Part shown: positions 8,276-17,252 of the stretch, in pieces
Position numbering within the stretch: position 1 is the first letter of the stretch
Layout: every line of letters starts with the position of its first letter
Origin: CAZSAL01 sp964604825
GTDB lineage: Bacteria > Elusimicrobiota > Elusimicrobia > 2-01-FULL-59-12
Direction: 5' to 3'
Length of the DNA stretch: 64,000 nucleotides
NCBI GenBank assembly: GCA_964604825.1
Contig: CAZSAL010000008.1
Span: forward strand, 1 to 64,000
Program-made: the position numbers and the translations under genes
Notes under the pieces: generated by a model
The model's database searches: none
Told to the model about the DNA's origin: nothing
The model's input: only the letters and a program-made list of their open reading frames with translations

Positions 8276-10753
8276 GTGAACCTACTTGAAGAACAAATGA
8301 GATGCCGCGGATGTTCAGCTTCGGCCTGGGCCGACGGTCGTTTTGCCGTTTCGGGATCAACTACGCATTACGCTCCGGATCGGACGCTTGTCGCCGGGCA
8401 TCTGCGCCTGGAATTCGAACTCGATTTCAAAACGCGGTCCCTGCATGGATTGGCCGTTGCAGGAATGACTGCCGTAGCGGACGATGTCACGGAAGTATTT
8501 TTCGACGCGGTTGGTTTCAAGGATTTGAGGGTTTCTTCGGCTCGAAGGCCGGTCCGCCATGAATATGACGGCCGCAGGATAAAGATTTTGTGGCAAAAAC
8601 CTCTTCCACGGGGGCAGAGAATTGATTTTTCCATCCGTTATCGCGTAGTACGTCCGAAGCTGGGGCTGCACTTCGTGGGTCCGGACAAGGATTACTCCAA
8701 CAAACCTGTACAGGCATGGACGCAGGGTGAGGATGAATACAGCCGCTTCTGGTTTCCCTGTCACGACGCGCCGCAGGAGCGCATGACCACCGAAACCTTG
8801 ATAACAGTTCCCGCGTCTTTCACGGCTGTTTCGAACGGCAGGCTGGCTGGGACTTCCCGCAATCGCCGCAAAAAGAGTATTACCTGGCACTGGAAACAGG
8901 ATGTTCCGCACTCTCCGTATCTCGTGTCGTTCGTTGCCGGCGAGTTTTCAAAGATCGAAGCCCGCTGGCGCAACACCCCGGTTCTTTATTACTGCGTTCG
9001 CGGACGGGAAGACGACGCCCTGCGCGCCTTCGGGAAAACGCCGGAAATGATCGAATTTTTCTCGAAGAAGCTCGGTATACCTTACCCTTACGCGAAGTAT
9101 TCGCAGGTCGCGGCAGTGGACTTCATTTACGGCGGGATGGAAAACACCTCCTGCACCACGCAGACGGCAATGACGCTGCATGACAAGCGCGCGCACATAG
9201 ATTTTTCCAGCGATCCCCTGGTAGCGCACGAGCTGTCGCATCAATGGTTCGGGGACCTGGTGACATGCAGGGACTGGTCTCAGGCCTGGCTGAATGAAAG
9301 CTTCGCCACCTATTTCGAGGCTCTTTTTAAGGAGCATGACCTCGGCTACGACGAATTCATGTATGAGCTGCGCGAAAACGCTCATGCGTATTTTGAGGAA
9401 GACAAGGATCGCTACCGGCGGCCGATGGTGACCAATACATTCAAGAACGCCAACGACCTCTTCGACCGTCATCTTTACGAAAAGGGTTCGCTCATACTGC
9501 ATATGATCCGGCAGCAGCTGGGAGACAAAGCCTGGTGGCGCTCGCTGAACCTGTATTTGAAGCGGCATAAGGGGAAAAACGTCGAAACCATAGATCTGAT
9601 CGAGGCTTTCCGGGAGGCGACAGGCCGCAACCTGCGGGAATTTTTTGATCAGTGGATTTACAAGGCCGGACACCCGGAATATCGCGTGCGTACATGGTGG
9701 GATGCCCGCCAGAAAAAGCAATTTATCCGGGTGATTCAGGCCCATGCGACGGGCAACGAAACGGGGCTGTTTTCGCTTCCCGTGACCTTCGCCCTGCATA
9801 CCACTAGCGGCGTCGAGCGCCGTATGGAGAAGGTTGATAAGAAAGAACACATTTTCTCGTATGCACTGCGTGAAGAACCGGAATTCGTGCTGTTTGATCC
9901 GGAGCATACGATCCTCAAGAAGATAAATTTCGTGAAGCCTGAAGCGATGTGGTTTGCGCAGCTGCGCAGGGACCCGCATGTCTTAGGCAGGATCGATGCC
10001 GCTGAGGCTCTCGGGAAGCTCGGCAGTCCGTCAGCCGTAGAGGCCCTGATCCAGGCCCTTGAATCCGAAAAATTCTGGGGAGCTCAAACGGAAATCTCCC
10101 GCGCCCTCGGTAGAATCAATACCTCAAGCGCCATGGAAGGCCTTCTTAAGGCTTTAAGGACGATCAGGCATCCCAAAGTCCGGCGGGCGCTTTATGAAGC
10201 GCTGGGACGTTATTCAAATCCTCAGGCGCTGGCAGCGTTGCGTTCCGGTTCTTCCCGCGAAGAAAGTTATTTTGCGGAGGGAGAGGCGATCCGCGGCATG
10301 GGCAAAATGCGCGATGCCGCAGTATTGCCTGAACTGAAACGGCTTCTGGAGCGGAGTTCCTGGAACGACGTAATCCGGTGTGCTGCGCTCGACGCGATCG
10401 CCTCACTGAGGATCCCGGAGTCGATCGAAATATTGAAAGCTCATACTAAGCGCGGCCACTCCGCCAGCGTTCGCATGACCGCGATCCGCGCGCTCGGCGC
10501 TATCGGTCATGGCAGAGAAGATATTCAAACCCTGCTGGTCCGTTTGCTGGGGGACCCGTACCTGCTTATACAGATTGCCGCGGCGCGGCAGCTGGGGATA
10601 ATTGCCGACGAACGCGCGGTCACTGCATTGATGAAATATATCAGTGGAGACCTGGATGGCAGGCTTAAACGTACCGCCGAGGAAGCAGTCCGCAAAATTC
10701 GCAAAGGCATGGAGCAGGAACTGCCGTCCGCTCGTCATTCCCGCATGTCGTAA
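8276..10753 (+). CDS. M1-family zinc aminopeptidase with C-terminal HEAT repeats
   Basis: The protein removes N-terminal residues from peptides with a thermolysin-like zinc centre. I choose GTG 8276 because GGAGG at 8266-8270 precedes it; a TTG at 8264 lies inside that site. The 825-residue protein has an M1 N-terminal beta domain, the exopeptidase motif GGMEN (about 286-290), zinc motif HELSHQWFGD (about 318-327) and the third ligand in LNESFATY (E341). The last 250 residues or so consist of HEAT/PBS-type helical repeats such as AAEALGKLGSPSAVEALIQAL and IAAARQLGIIADERAVTALM. The last few codons and the stop lie inside an intergenic-type repeat (10734-10814). Confidence 0.92.
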   Translation: MNLLEEQMRCRGCSASAWADGRFAVSGSTTHYAPDRTLVAGHLRLEFELDFKTRSLHGLAVAGMTAVADDVTEVFFDAVGFKDLRVSSARRPVRHEYDGRRIKILWQKPLPRGQRIDFSIRYRVVRPKLGLHFVGPDKDYSNKPVQAWTQGEDEYSRFWFPCHDAPQERMTTETLITVPASFTAVSNGRLAGTSRNRRKKSITWHWKQDVPHSPYLVSFVAGEFSKIEARWRNTPVLYYCVRGREDDALRAFGKTPEMIEFFSKKLGIPYPYAKYSQVAAVDFIYGGMENTSCTTQTAMTLHDKRAHIDFSSDPLVAHELSHQWFGDLVTCRDWSQAWLNESFATYFEALFKEHDLGYDEFMYELRENAHAYFEEDKDRYRRPMVTNTFKNANDLFDRHLYEKGSLILHMIRQQLGDKAWWRSLNLYLKRHKGKNVETIDLIEAFREATGRNLREFFDQWIYKAGHPEYRVRTWWDARQKKQFIRVIQAHATGNETGLFSLPVTFALHTTSGVERRMEKVDKKEHIFSYALREEPEFVLFDPEHTILKKINFVKPEAMWFAQLRRDPHVLGRIDAAEALGKLGSPSAVEALIQALESEKFWGAQTEISRALGRINTSSAMEGLLKALRTIRHPKVRRALYEALGRYSNPQALAALRSGSSREESYFAEGEAIRGMGKMRDAAVLPELKRLLERSSWNDVIRCAALDAIASLRIPESIEILKAHTKRGHSASVRMTAIRALGAIGHGREDIQTLLVRLLGDPYLLIQIAAARQLGIIADERAVTALMKYISGDLDGRLKRTAEEAVRKIRKGMEQELPSARHSRMS

Positions 10754-10814
10754 GCGGGAATCCCTCAATAAAGGCCTTTATGGAGGGATCCCCGATTACA
10801 TCCTCGGGGATGAC
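10734..10814. repeat. Dispersed double-hairpin repeat, copy A2
   Basis: This is a well-preserved copy: GTCATTCCCGC, a first hairpin (ATTCCCGCatgtcgtaaGCGGGAAT), a short spacer with TAAAGGCCTTTA, then a second hairpin (ATCCCCGattacatccTCGGGGAT) ending in GAC. It overlaps the 3' end of the aminopeptidase gene and provides its last codons and stop. It ends 38 bases before the release-factor-like gene. Confidence 0.88.
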
Positions 10815-10852
10815 AGCTTATGGGCCCGGCCTTCCAGAACGACAGAGGTTTT

Positions 10853-11260
10853 ATGATCTCACCATCCAAACAATTGGCGCTCACGGAGAAGATGCGCTCG
10901 CTCGGCATCTTCGAGCATGATATCGAAGAGCAGTTTATCCGCTCCGGCGGCAAGGGCGGGCAGCACGTAAACAAGGTGTCAACCTGCGTGTATCTGCGGC
11001 ACCGGCCTACGGGGATTGCAGTCAAATGCCAGGAAGACCGCTCGCAGGCTGTAAACCGGTTCCTGGCGCGGCGGCTGCTCGCTGATAAGATCCAGGCAAA
11101 GGTTTTAGGCGAGAAAACCGAAGCGCAGCGCCTGGCAGAGAAAATCCGGCGCCAGAAGCGCCGCCGCAGCCGCAGAGCCAAAGAAAAAATGCTTGCGGAC
11201 AAGCACCACCAATCCCTCAAAAAGCAGGAAAGATCCCACCAACTGAAATTTGACGAATAG
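10853..11260 (+). CDS. Stand-alone GGQ release-factor-like protein (RF-1 domain family)
   Basis: This 135-residue protein resembles small class I release-factor-like proteins (ArfB/RF-H group) that hydrolyse peptidyl-tRNA on the ribosome, probably in rescue. It has the peptidyl-hydrolase motif [19 protein letters not shown], then [27 protein letters not shown] long lysine/arginine tail follows ([18 protein letters not shown]). The stop-codon-reading domain of normal release factors is absent. ATG 10853 is preferred because AGAGG lies at 10844-10848; the frame is open to ATG 10820 but that region adjoins the repeat. Exact substrate is inferred. Confidence 0.85.
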   Translation: MISPSKQLALTEKMRSLGIFEHDIEEQFIRSGGKGGQHVNKVSTCVYLRHRPTGIAVKCQEDRSQAVNRFLARRLLADKIQAKVLGEKTEAQRLAEKIRRQKRRRSRRAKEKMLADKHHQSLKKQERSHQLKFDE

Positions 11261-11266
11261 AAGGTT

Positions 11267-12889
11267 CTACTCCGGCTGGATTTTGATGATGCTGCCGGTA
11301 TGGGGTTTGACGGGTTTTCCCTGATAGGAAATATGCAGCAGATAGTCGCCCGCGGAAACTTTGGGGTCGATGGTTAAATCCGCGGAAAGTGTTGAAGGAT
11401 CAATAAATTTGAACGGAGTAAGCACCAGGCCGGGGTCGTCCACTTCCACCTGAAGGCCCGCGGCGAATTCCGGAGTCATGTCCCGGCCATAAAGCTTTAA
11501 CTGCGAGGTATGTCCGGGAACGCCTTTCGGAGCCAATTCAAGCCTGTCCGTCCAGTTCGGAGGCACGATCGTGAAGACAGTTTTATTTTCGCTGAGCGCT
11601 TTACCGGTCAGTCCCGAAACCGTTACGGTGTAGTTCCCTTCCGGAGCGTTGGAAGGAATTTTAAATTTGCCGTGCATCTCCGTTTCCGACTTCCAGGTAA
11701 AGCCCGTGTTTCCCATATTGAGCTCGTTGACTTTTGCCTTCAGCGAACGGGCGTCATCAGCCGTGAACCCGGTGCCATGCAGGGAGATGTCCACCGTGTC
11801 CCCGGGCCTGCGGAAAGGCTGGTCTGAAGTCACGTGTTCGGCCAGGCCGGTTTCTCCCAGATTCGGGTGAACGATGTGGATCATCTGCTCGTTGCTGAAA
11901 ACTTCCCGGGAATTCATGTACGCGGTCAATCCAAAAACGCCTTCTTCGATGCCTGGTCCGATCTCGATAACTCCTTCCATGGCGTAGGGCAGGTGCGCTT
12001 CCAGAGGAGACAATTCCAGGGTATCGGTGCTGGGCTTAACACGGAATTGCCTGGCCATGCTGTCATCCAGATTGGTCACCACGCGGAACCGCCCGGACCG
12101 GCCGTCTTCGCCCATGGCGATAAAATACATATTCAAAACCTCGCCCGGGCGGACAACGCCCAAAGGTTTTTCAGCGCGGAACACCGGCAGGTTGTGAATC
12201 AGAACACGGGGGAAAATATATTCCGTCAGAGCTTCCGGGCCCACATCAATCTGCCCGTGGATCTGGTTGGCGGTAACCAGGCGCAGATTTTTCACATTTA
12301 CATCCAGACCGCCGCATTCCACCTGAATCATGCTTTCGAATTCCGTCGTAAACCCGGAACCATTGATGTCGAAGTCCAGCGTGTTTTCCGGCCCTATGAC
12401 ATCCTGGCTGTAATACATGCGCACGATGGTAACTTCTTTGGGTATAAGTTCTTTATGCAGGACTATGGGAGGCGGCTTGGGAATCGCCGACGGCGCAGCC
12501 GGAGGAGGAGCGATCGGAACTTCCGAGGTTTTCTCCGGCGTGGGAGCCGGAGCCTGGGGCGGAGCGGCGGGCACAGGCAGCTGCTCCGCCACCTTTGACG
12601 GCAGCGACGGGACAGCGGGCGTATGTCCCGGAGACAGAGCCCCGGGGGTTCCCGGAACGCCTGCGATTTTTAGGCCCTGGGGCTTCAAAGATCCGGACGA
12701 TGGAATCATTTTTACAGGAGCGGGTGAAATTGGAAGCGGCGGCGTACCCGCCGGAGGATTAACCGGGATGATCGTGACCGGTTTCACGGGAGCGTTCGCC
12801 GGAGACCGATACCACCGCCACCCCTGTCTTAATAAGAACAGAAGCAGTAATAACAACAGCAACGCCAGTAATGTTCGCCGGGTTCGCAT
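11267..12889 (-). CDS. Membrane-anchored proline-rich protein with Ig/IPT-like domains
   Basis: I do not recognise a named family for this 540-residue protein. From ATG 12889 it has a basic start and one leucine-rich membrane helix (about 6-20, LLALLLLLLLLFLL). A proline/alanine-rich linker of about 120 residues (APPQAPAPTPEKTSEVPIAPPPAAPS) comes next. Several beta-sandwich-like repeats follow with patterns such as LDFDINGSGFTTEF and VDISLHGTGFTADDA, ending in a strand like AGDYLLHISYQGK. This resembles IPT/TIG or Ig-fold surface or periplasmic proteins. The frame stays open upstream of the chosen start. Role unknown; envelope location is inferred. Confidence 0.7.
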   Translation of the reverse strand: MRTRRTLLALLLLLLLLFLLRQGWRWYRSPANAPVKPVTIIPVNPPAGTPPLPISPAPVKMIPSSGSLKPQGLKIAGVPGTPGALSPGHTPAVPSLPSKVAEQLPVPAAPPQAPAPTPEKTSEVPIAPPPAAPSAIPKPPPIVLHKELIPKEVTIVRMYYSQDVIGPENTLDFDINGSGFTTEFESMIQVECGGLDVNVKNLRLVTANQIHGQIDVGPEALTEYIFPRVLIHNLPVFRAEKPLGVVRPGEVLNMYFIAMGEDGRSGRFRVVTNLDDSMARQFRVKPSTDTLELSPLEAHLPYAMEGVIEIGPGIEEGVFGLTAYMNSREVFSNEQMIHIVHPNLGETGLAEHVTSDQPFRRPGDTVDISLHGTGFTADDARSLKAKVNELNMGNTGFTWKSETEMHGKFKIPSNAPEGNYTVTVSGLTGKALSENKTVFTIVPPNWTDRLELAPKGVPGHTSQLKLYGRDMTPEFAAGLQVEVDDPGLVLTPFKFIDPSTLSADLTIDPKVSAGDYLLHISYQGKPVKPHTGSIIKIQPE

Positions 12890-12891
12890 AT

Positions 12892-13173
12892 CTATATTAT
12901 TTTTACTGCATCCAAGTATATTAAAAGCGGAAGCAGAATTGTCCATATTATGAGCCTGGTTCTGATGAAAATGAAATATGCGGAAAGCAGAACGGCCATA
13001 ACCGCCATCGGCCAGCGGATATCCGCTTTTCTTTCTCCCGGGAGTTTGATGATTGGGCACGAAATAAAACCCATGGCAAGCCCGTCGGAAATTGAGAAAG
13101 ATGTAACCTGTCGCCGGACGAGTCTGTCATAAGCGGTGACACTCCACACCAGGAGCGGCGATGAAGTTATCAC
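12892..13173 (-). CDS. Possible small membrane protein
   Basis: This open frame of up to 93 residues ends three bases before the start of the Ig-like protein gene, on the same strand. Its second half is clearly hydrophobic with two likely membrane helices (PMAVMAVLLSAYFIFI and LIIWTILLPLLIYLDAV). I see no family match. Its 5' end overlaps the start of an oppositely transcribed gene by 13 bases, so the true start may be further in. It could also be the remnant of a larger membrane protein. Confidence 0.4.
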   Translation of the reverse strand: MITSSPLLVWSVTAYDRLVRRQVTSFSISDGLAMGFISCPIIKLPGERKADIRWPMAVMAVLLSAYFIFIRTRLIIWTILLPLLIYLDAVKII

Positions 13174-13526
13174 GGTTAATAATCACGGCCCTCAGCATCG
13201 GTTCGTTAATTCATGTCCCGGCCGGAGCGTTTGCTTCAGGATCAGGCGAGTCTGCGCCGGATGATCCCGTTGCGGCGCGCGGCGTTGGCGACAGTATGAC
13301 GTCCGTATCGAAAGAACCCGCCGAATCCTCCCGCGCGGCGTTTGCGCACATAATACCGGAACAGATAGAACCTGAAGTAACGGAAGAAGATATCCACGCG
13401 CTTGAAGCCAATCTTCAGGAAGCAATAAACAACAACGGGCCGCTCAGTGCGGAAGCGGAAGCCGCCCAGCGGCGGTTGAATTACATGAAATGGGCGTATA
13501 AGAATTCCAGTCACAACCCTTCCTGA
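13161..13526 (+). CDS. Small exported protein of unknown function
   Basis: This 121-residue protein starts at ATG 13161 behind an AGGAG site at 13152-13156. It begins with a clear signal peptide (MKLSRLIITALSIGSLIHVPAGAFA). The mature part is acidic and predicted helical (VTEEDIHALEANLQEAINNN, then a charged helix). No family recognised. Its codon composition resembles its neighbours. Periplasmic location follows from the signal peptide. Confidence 0.6.
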   Translation: MKLSRLIITALSIGSLIHVPAGAFASGSGESAPDDPVAARGVGDSMTSVSKEPAESSRAAFAHIIPEQIEPEVTEEDIHALEANLQEAINNNGPLSAEAEAAQRRLNYMKWAYKNSSHNPS

Positions 13527-13617
13527 GCTGAAATAATCAAGGTACAACCATAGTCCGACAGGCCCGGAAACCACGCTTTTTGAAATGAATTTCGGGCTGA
13601 ATCCGAGGCCTGGCCGG

Positions 13618-13634
13618 TCCGACATTCCGTCGGA
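13618..13634. other. Short perfect hairpin in the 262-base gap
   Basis: TCCGAC-attcc-GTCGGA forms a perfect six-pair stem with a five-base loop. No T-run follows, so it is not a standard terminator. The rest of 13527-13788 shows no recognisable gene or riboswitch. Confidence 0.35.
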
Positions 13635-13788
13635 AAACTCCTACAGGCTTTGCCGGCTAAAAACCCATATACAGGAGCGCCATCCGTTATTTTCCGTCGG
13701 TAAAAAGAAAAAATAATTAAATCGGCATTAAGTGGAAAAACCTCCAGTAAAGTTCTTCTAGCAGGAAGATCTCGAGCTGGGGGTTTTT

Positions 13789-14895
13789 GTGACGGATCAA
13801 GAGAAGAAAAAAGCCGGCCGGTTTTTGTCGTTGCCATTGTTGGCGGCGCTGTCTGCTGCCGTCATTTTCATTTTTGACGCCTCCGTGTATGCTTCTTCGG
13901 GAACGGAAGGCGCCAGCTTCCTGGATATCCCGGTTGGCGCTGAGCCCGCAGCTTTGGGAGGCGCGTACAGCGCAGAGGCGGCGGATGCTTACGCGCCGAC
14001 CTGGAATCCCGGAGGTCTGGGTTTCGTTGATAACACCCAGCTTGCCGGACAGCATCTTTCATACCTTGAATCCATTCACTATGAGTATTTGAGCTTTGTC
14101 CATCCTCTGCGTGAAGGCAGTTCAATAGGGGGTTCCGTACAGTACCTGGGGTCCGGAGACATCCAGGCTACGGATATCAGCGGTAATAACATCGGAACGT
14201 TTTCCAGCTATTATGCGGCGTACAACCTTTCCTATGGCCGGGCGCTGAATTCACGGCTTTCTCTGGGCGTCACCGGGAAATGGATCAACGCGGCGATCGA
14301 CGATGTCACCGCGAACGCGTTTGCCGCTGATTTTGGAAGCATGTACAGACTGAGGAACGACTTAACTCTGGCTGCCGTACTGACCAACGTGGGCAGCCAG
14401 CTAAAATTCCTGGAAGAAGGGGATTCTCTTCCCATGGCATTTCATCTGGGGGCGGCGTACCGCCCGTTTCCCAAATGGAATTTTGCGGTTGAAGGGGTTT
14501 TCCCAAAGACGGGCCTGGTCAGCGGACATCTTGGGATAGAGTGGAAACCCGTTTCGGCTATTTCATTATTGACAGGTTATCGGACCGATACGCTTAACGG
14601 CTTGTCCGCTTTGGCCGGCTACAGCGTAGGCGTGGGCCTCCACGTCTGGGGTCAGGAGTTTGCCTATGCCTGGCTTCCTTACGGGGAATTGGGTAATACC
14701 AATTACATATCGATGATTATCCGCTTCGGCAACAAGCATCCCGCAAGCCGCGATCTTATCCAGTATCATGCGCATCGCCCGGAAAATACCGGCACAGAGG
14801 AAGATCAGGATCACCGTCTCTTAATGCAGCTCTTGGACAACAGTTCGGACAAGACCGCAGCTAATCCTGAGGTTCAGCCGTTAAAGACTCAATGA
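13789..14895 (+). CDS. PorV/PorQ-like (UPF0164-type) outer-membrane beta-barrel protein
   Basis: The 368-residue protein starts at GTG 13789, with a GGGGG stretch just upstream. It carries an N-terminal signal region (LLAALSAAVIFIFDASVYA) followed by the hallmark of the family, GASFLDIPVGAEPAALGGAY, then TWNPGGLGFV. After that come alternating short hydrophobic strands typical of an outer-membrane barrel (GSSIGGSVQYLGSGDIQATD; LGIEWKPVSAISLLTGYRTD). The last ~50 residues are polar. In Bacteroidetes PorV is a cargo shuttle of type IX secretion; related proteins without that system are also common, so function here is open. Confidence 0.78.
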   Translation: MTDQEKKKAGRFLSLPLLAALSAAVIFIFDASVYASSGTEGASFLDIPVGAEPAALGGAYSAEAADAYAPTWNPGGLGFVDNTQLAGQHLSYLESIHYEYLSFVHPLREGSSIGGSVQYLGSGDIQATDISGNNIGTFSSYYAAYNLSYGRALNSRLSLGVTGKWINAAIDDVTANAFAADFGSMYRLRNDLTLAAVLTNVGSQLKFLEEGDSLPMAFHLGAAYRPFPKWNFAVEGVFPKTGLVSGHLGIEWKPVSAISLLTGYRTDTLNGLSALAGYSVGVGLHVWGQEFAYAWLPYGELGNTNYISMIIRFGNKHPASRDLIQYHAHRPENTGTEEDQDHRLLMQLLDNSSDKTAANPEVQPLKTQ

Positions 14896-15003
14896 AAATG
14901 CAGAATGCATCGTTTTCGCCGGCGGCATTGGCAGGGGCAGGCAACACCACCCTCCAGTTGACCATCCCAGCCAATGCGCCGGTTGCGTTATAAAGGAACT
15001 TCA

Positions 15004-15498
15004 ATGAAGGACATCAGCGGCCGCATCGTGTCATTCCGTCATCACAATGTGGTATTGGACAAAGACCTGGCAGACTGGTACGGGATGAAGCGCGTGGAAC
15101 TGCGGCAGCTCTTTTGCCGTCATAAGAACCGTTTTCCATCCGATTTCCTTTTTAAATTGACCAGGAAGGAAATGCGGGCGCTGCAGGGTGAAAAATACAG
15201 ACCAGCGCCGCCGGACATGGTGTTGCGCCCGTTCGCTGTAACCCAGCAGGGCATAGCCATGCTCTCCGGAGTCATTCCCGGCAGCAGGCGGGTAGCCGGA
15301 GTGAACGTTGTGCTGATGCGCGCGTTTCGTGAACGGGAGAATGGGATCCGGGATCTTGAGGTTTATCGCAGGCTGGACGGGATGCGCCGAAAATATGATG
15401 CGCAGTTTAACCAGGTTTTTAAGGTGATCCCTGCCGAGGACCGCGAAGAACACGCTTCCCGGCGGCTGATCGGTTTTAAAATCAGCCCCAACAGGTAG
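15004..15498 (+). CDS. ORF6N-domain DNA-binding protein
   Basis: This 164-residue protein belongs to the ORF6N family, a DNA-binding domain often found in phages, islands and scattered chromosomal copies. Visible marks are VLDKDLADWYGMKRVELRQLFCRHKNRFPSDF and FKLTRKEM near the N-terminus, then FAVTQQGIAMLSGVIPGSRRVAGVNVVLMRAF. ATG 15004 is supported by AAGGAAC 5 bases upstream; the frame is open further up. A strong terminator follows at 15543. It likely regulates transcription, but its target cannot be seen. Confidence 0.82.
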   Translation: MKDISGRIVSFRHHNVVLDKDLADWYGMKRVELRQLFCRHKNRFPSDFLFKLTRKEMRALQGEKYRPAPPDMVLRPFAVTQQGIAMLSGVIPGSRRVAGVNVVLMRAFRERENGIRDLEVYRRLDGMRRKYDAQFNQVFKVIPAEDREEHASRRLIGFKISPNR

Positions 15499-15542
15499 TG
15501 GTGCGTCTCCAACAGCTAGTCCTACCTCACAGACAAAAGCAC

Positions 15543-15580
15543 GGGCCTGGCTCCAATCCTTCGGAGCCAGGCCCTTTAAA
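15543..15580 (+). terminator. Strong terminator-like hairpin after the ORF6N gene
   Basis: GGGCCTGGCTCC and GGAGCCAGGCCC form a perfect 12-pair stem around the loop AATCCTTC, followed by TTTAAA. The T-run is short, but stem strength and position 45 bases after the stop fit a rho-independent terminator. Confidence 0.75.
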
Positions 15581-15716
15581 TCAGAAACGTCTAAATTCTT
15601 ATCCCTTGTCCTTCACTCTATGTATAACTTTTTTATATTACGCGCAGATGGCGATATTGTAAATTCTATGTAAACTACAGCAGTTGAAAGTATCCGTGGG
15701 GAAAAGGATTAAAACT

Positions 15717-16541
15717 GTGAAATTGTCGATGGGCCCGTGGCTGATTGCCGTATTGGTGTGTATTTCCGCCGTTTTCGTTCAGGCGGAAACTCTGGATGAC
15801 TGGCAGAAAACTTTCAACGAACCGGCCACCCAGCGTAAAATGCTTGAGAGTATCTTCCCGGATCAAATTGAATCTGCCGCACCGGTTAAAAATAAGGAAG
15901 GGTTGTGGCTTTTTGAAAAGCAAAGCAAATTAGCTGCGGTTCGGCCAAAACATGTCATTCAATCGTCTGGATTAATAGTTACGGTTCTCATCTATTCCGA
16001 TCCCGACCAGCCGCCATTAAGTGCGGTGAGTTATCTCTTCAGAGATACTTATCGAGAGCCAATCGCGCTTTCCGATGGATGGGCTCCTGAGGAAAAAGTC
16101 GAATCAATAACGCTCAAAGGGATAAATAAATCTTTTATTCTTGTTGAAGATTTATTTGTCGGCAAGGATGCCAGGCCCGTCAGTTCGCGGGCCGCTCTGC
16201 TGGATGTTTCGACCGACAACGGAGGAACGGGCTTCCGTACCGCCTGGCAGAATGATTCTTCGGTGCAGTTTTTTGTAATTGGTTTTGCCGCGCCTCATCA
16301 GACTGAACAGGAAGATCTTGTTGTAAAGTCGTTCCCTCCTCCTTCGGCCTCCGATTCGAATTCGCTATATGGGGATTCTCGTGTTTTCGGAAACGCGGCG
16401 AATACCTATTCAGGATCGTCTTCTACCCGGTATATGGCTTACCGCTGGACCGGATCCCGCTTCGAGCCGGAAGATTTGCAGTCTGAAAACTGGCTGAAAT
16501 CCCTTCCCGACAGCGCCTGGCAATACAGCCCGCTGAAATAG
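15717..16541 (+). CDS. Exported protein of unknown function
   Basis: I choose GTG 15717 because AAAAGG lies 9-10 bases upstream and the product then begins with a compact signal peptide (MKLSMGPWLIAVLVCISAVFVQA). The frame is open to TTG 15684. The 274-residue product has a mixed alpha/beta look (GLIVTVLIYSDPDQPPLSAVSYLF; SVQFFVIGFAAP) and a serine/tyrosine-rich patch near the end. No family is recognised. It is convergent with the next gene, leaving four bases between the stops. Confidence 0.6.
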   Translation: MKLSMGPWLIAVLVCISAVFVQAETLDDWQKTFNEPATQRKMLESIFPDQIESAAPVKNKEGLWLFEKQSKLAAVRPKHVIQSSGLIVTVLIYSDPDQPPLSAVSYLFRDTYREPIALSDGWAPEEKVESITLKGINKSFILVEDLFVGKDARPVSSRAALLDVSTDNGGTGFRTAWQNDSSVQFFVIGFAAPHQTEQEDLVVKSFPPPSASDSNSLYGDSRVFGNAANTYSGSSSTRYMAYRWTGSRFEPEDLQSENWLKSLPDSAWQYSPLK

Positions 16542-16545
16542 GTTT

Positions 16546-17010
16546 TTATGGAAGAGTTACGCGTTCGGTGACTGTGTACACGCCGTAAGCGGTGTCAACG
16601 GCAATTTCCGCCATATAGGTTCCCGGTTCAATGCTTGGGAAATGGAAGAAATTGGTCCCGGCCCTGGCGCCCAGCGCTCCAGGCTTGATGTCCCAGGTTT
16701 TAATTGTGTCGCCGTTCATCCTGTAGAGTGTGACGGATACCGGAGCTTTTGCGGCGAGGTAGTAGGATAGCCCGTGCGTTTCCTTAATAACGTCCCGGAT
16801 TATTGCGGTTCGCATTACCGCCGGGCGGTGAAGGCCGGTTTCGCCTGCGGGCGCAATCATGGGTGGGACCGGGATGGCCGCCGCAAGGACAATATTGCCG
16901 TCCTGCCTGTCCGCCGCCATGGGTGTAGCGGAAGACGCATGAGCGCGGGCCAGGCAAATGGCGCTGAGCGTAAACCCTATGGAAAAAGCTAATTTTTTGT
17001 TCATACGCAT
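16546..17010 (-). CDS. Exported protein with a C-terminal Ig-like (FlgD-like) domain
   Basis: This 154-residue protein has a signal peptide (NKKLAFSIGFTLSAICLARAHA) and a C-terminal half resembling the FlgD Ig-like or type-IX-sorting-like fold: SYYLAAKAPVSVTLYRMNGDTIKTWD, then GTNFFHFPSIEPGTYMAEIAVDTA. Such domains are common on secreted proteins in bacteria with PorV-like barrels, which fits the PorV-like gene 2 kb away, though that link is inference. Function unknown. Confidence 0.6.
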   Translation of the reverse strand: MRMNKKLAFSIGFTLSAICLARAHASSATPMAADRQDGNIVLAAAIPVPPMIAPAGETGLHRPAVMRTAIIRDVIKETHGLSYYLAAKAPVSVTLYRMNGDTIKTWDIKPGALGARAGTNFFHFPSIEPGTYMAEIAVDTAYGVYTVTERVTLP

Positions 17011-17090
17011 AGTTTACCCGGCGAATGTTACAGGCGCATTACGCCAAAGTTAACTCCAGGTAAATTGAGAGTGGCGAATTAATGAGCCAC

Positions 17091-17164
17091 CCTCATCCCC
17101 GAGGACGTAATCGGGGAACCAGATTTGTTATATAAGCTGGATCCCCGCCTTCGCGGGGATGAGG
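17091..17164. repeat. Dispersed double-hairpin repeat, copy A3
   Basis: The left hairpin is ATCCCCGaggacgtaaTCGGGGAa and the right hairpin is ATCCCCGccttcgCGGGGAT, flanked by CCTC and GAGG so that the whole element is an imperfect palindrome. It lies in the 242-base gap before the HNH gene. The left arm here uses the sequence that other copies have on the right, so the element can be found in either orientation. Confidence 0.85.
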
Positions 17165-17252
17165 CCGTTTTCTATGAGATATTTCGCCGGCCTCAAATTG
17201 ACAAATACGGCGGAAAACCCTTAGAATCGGTCGAAGGAAGAAAAGAGCGATT

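Noticed and set aside
8948..9979. A 343-codon open frame on the minus strand opposite the M1 aminopeptidase
   Set aside because: It lacks any family pattern and lies wholly antisense to a gene with intact catalytic motifs; long antisense frames are common at this GC.
13527..13788. A riboswitch upstream of the PorV-like gene
   Set aside because: I see only one short hairpin (13618-13634) and no conserved core of a known class.
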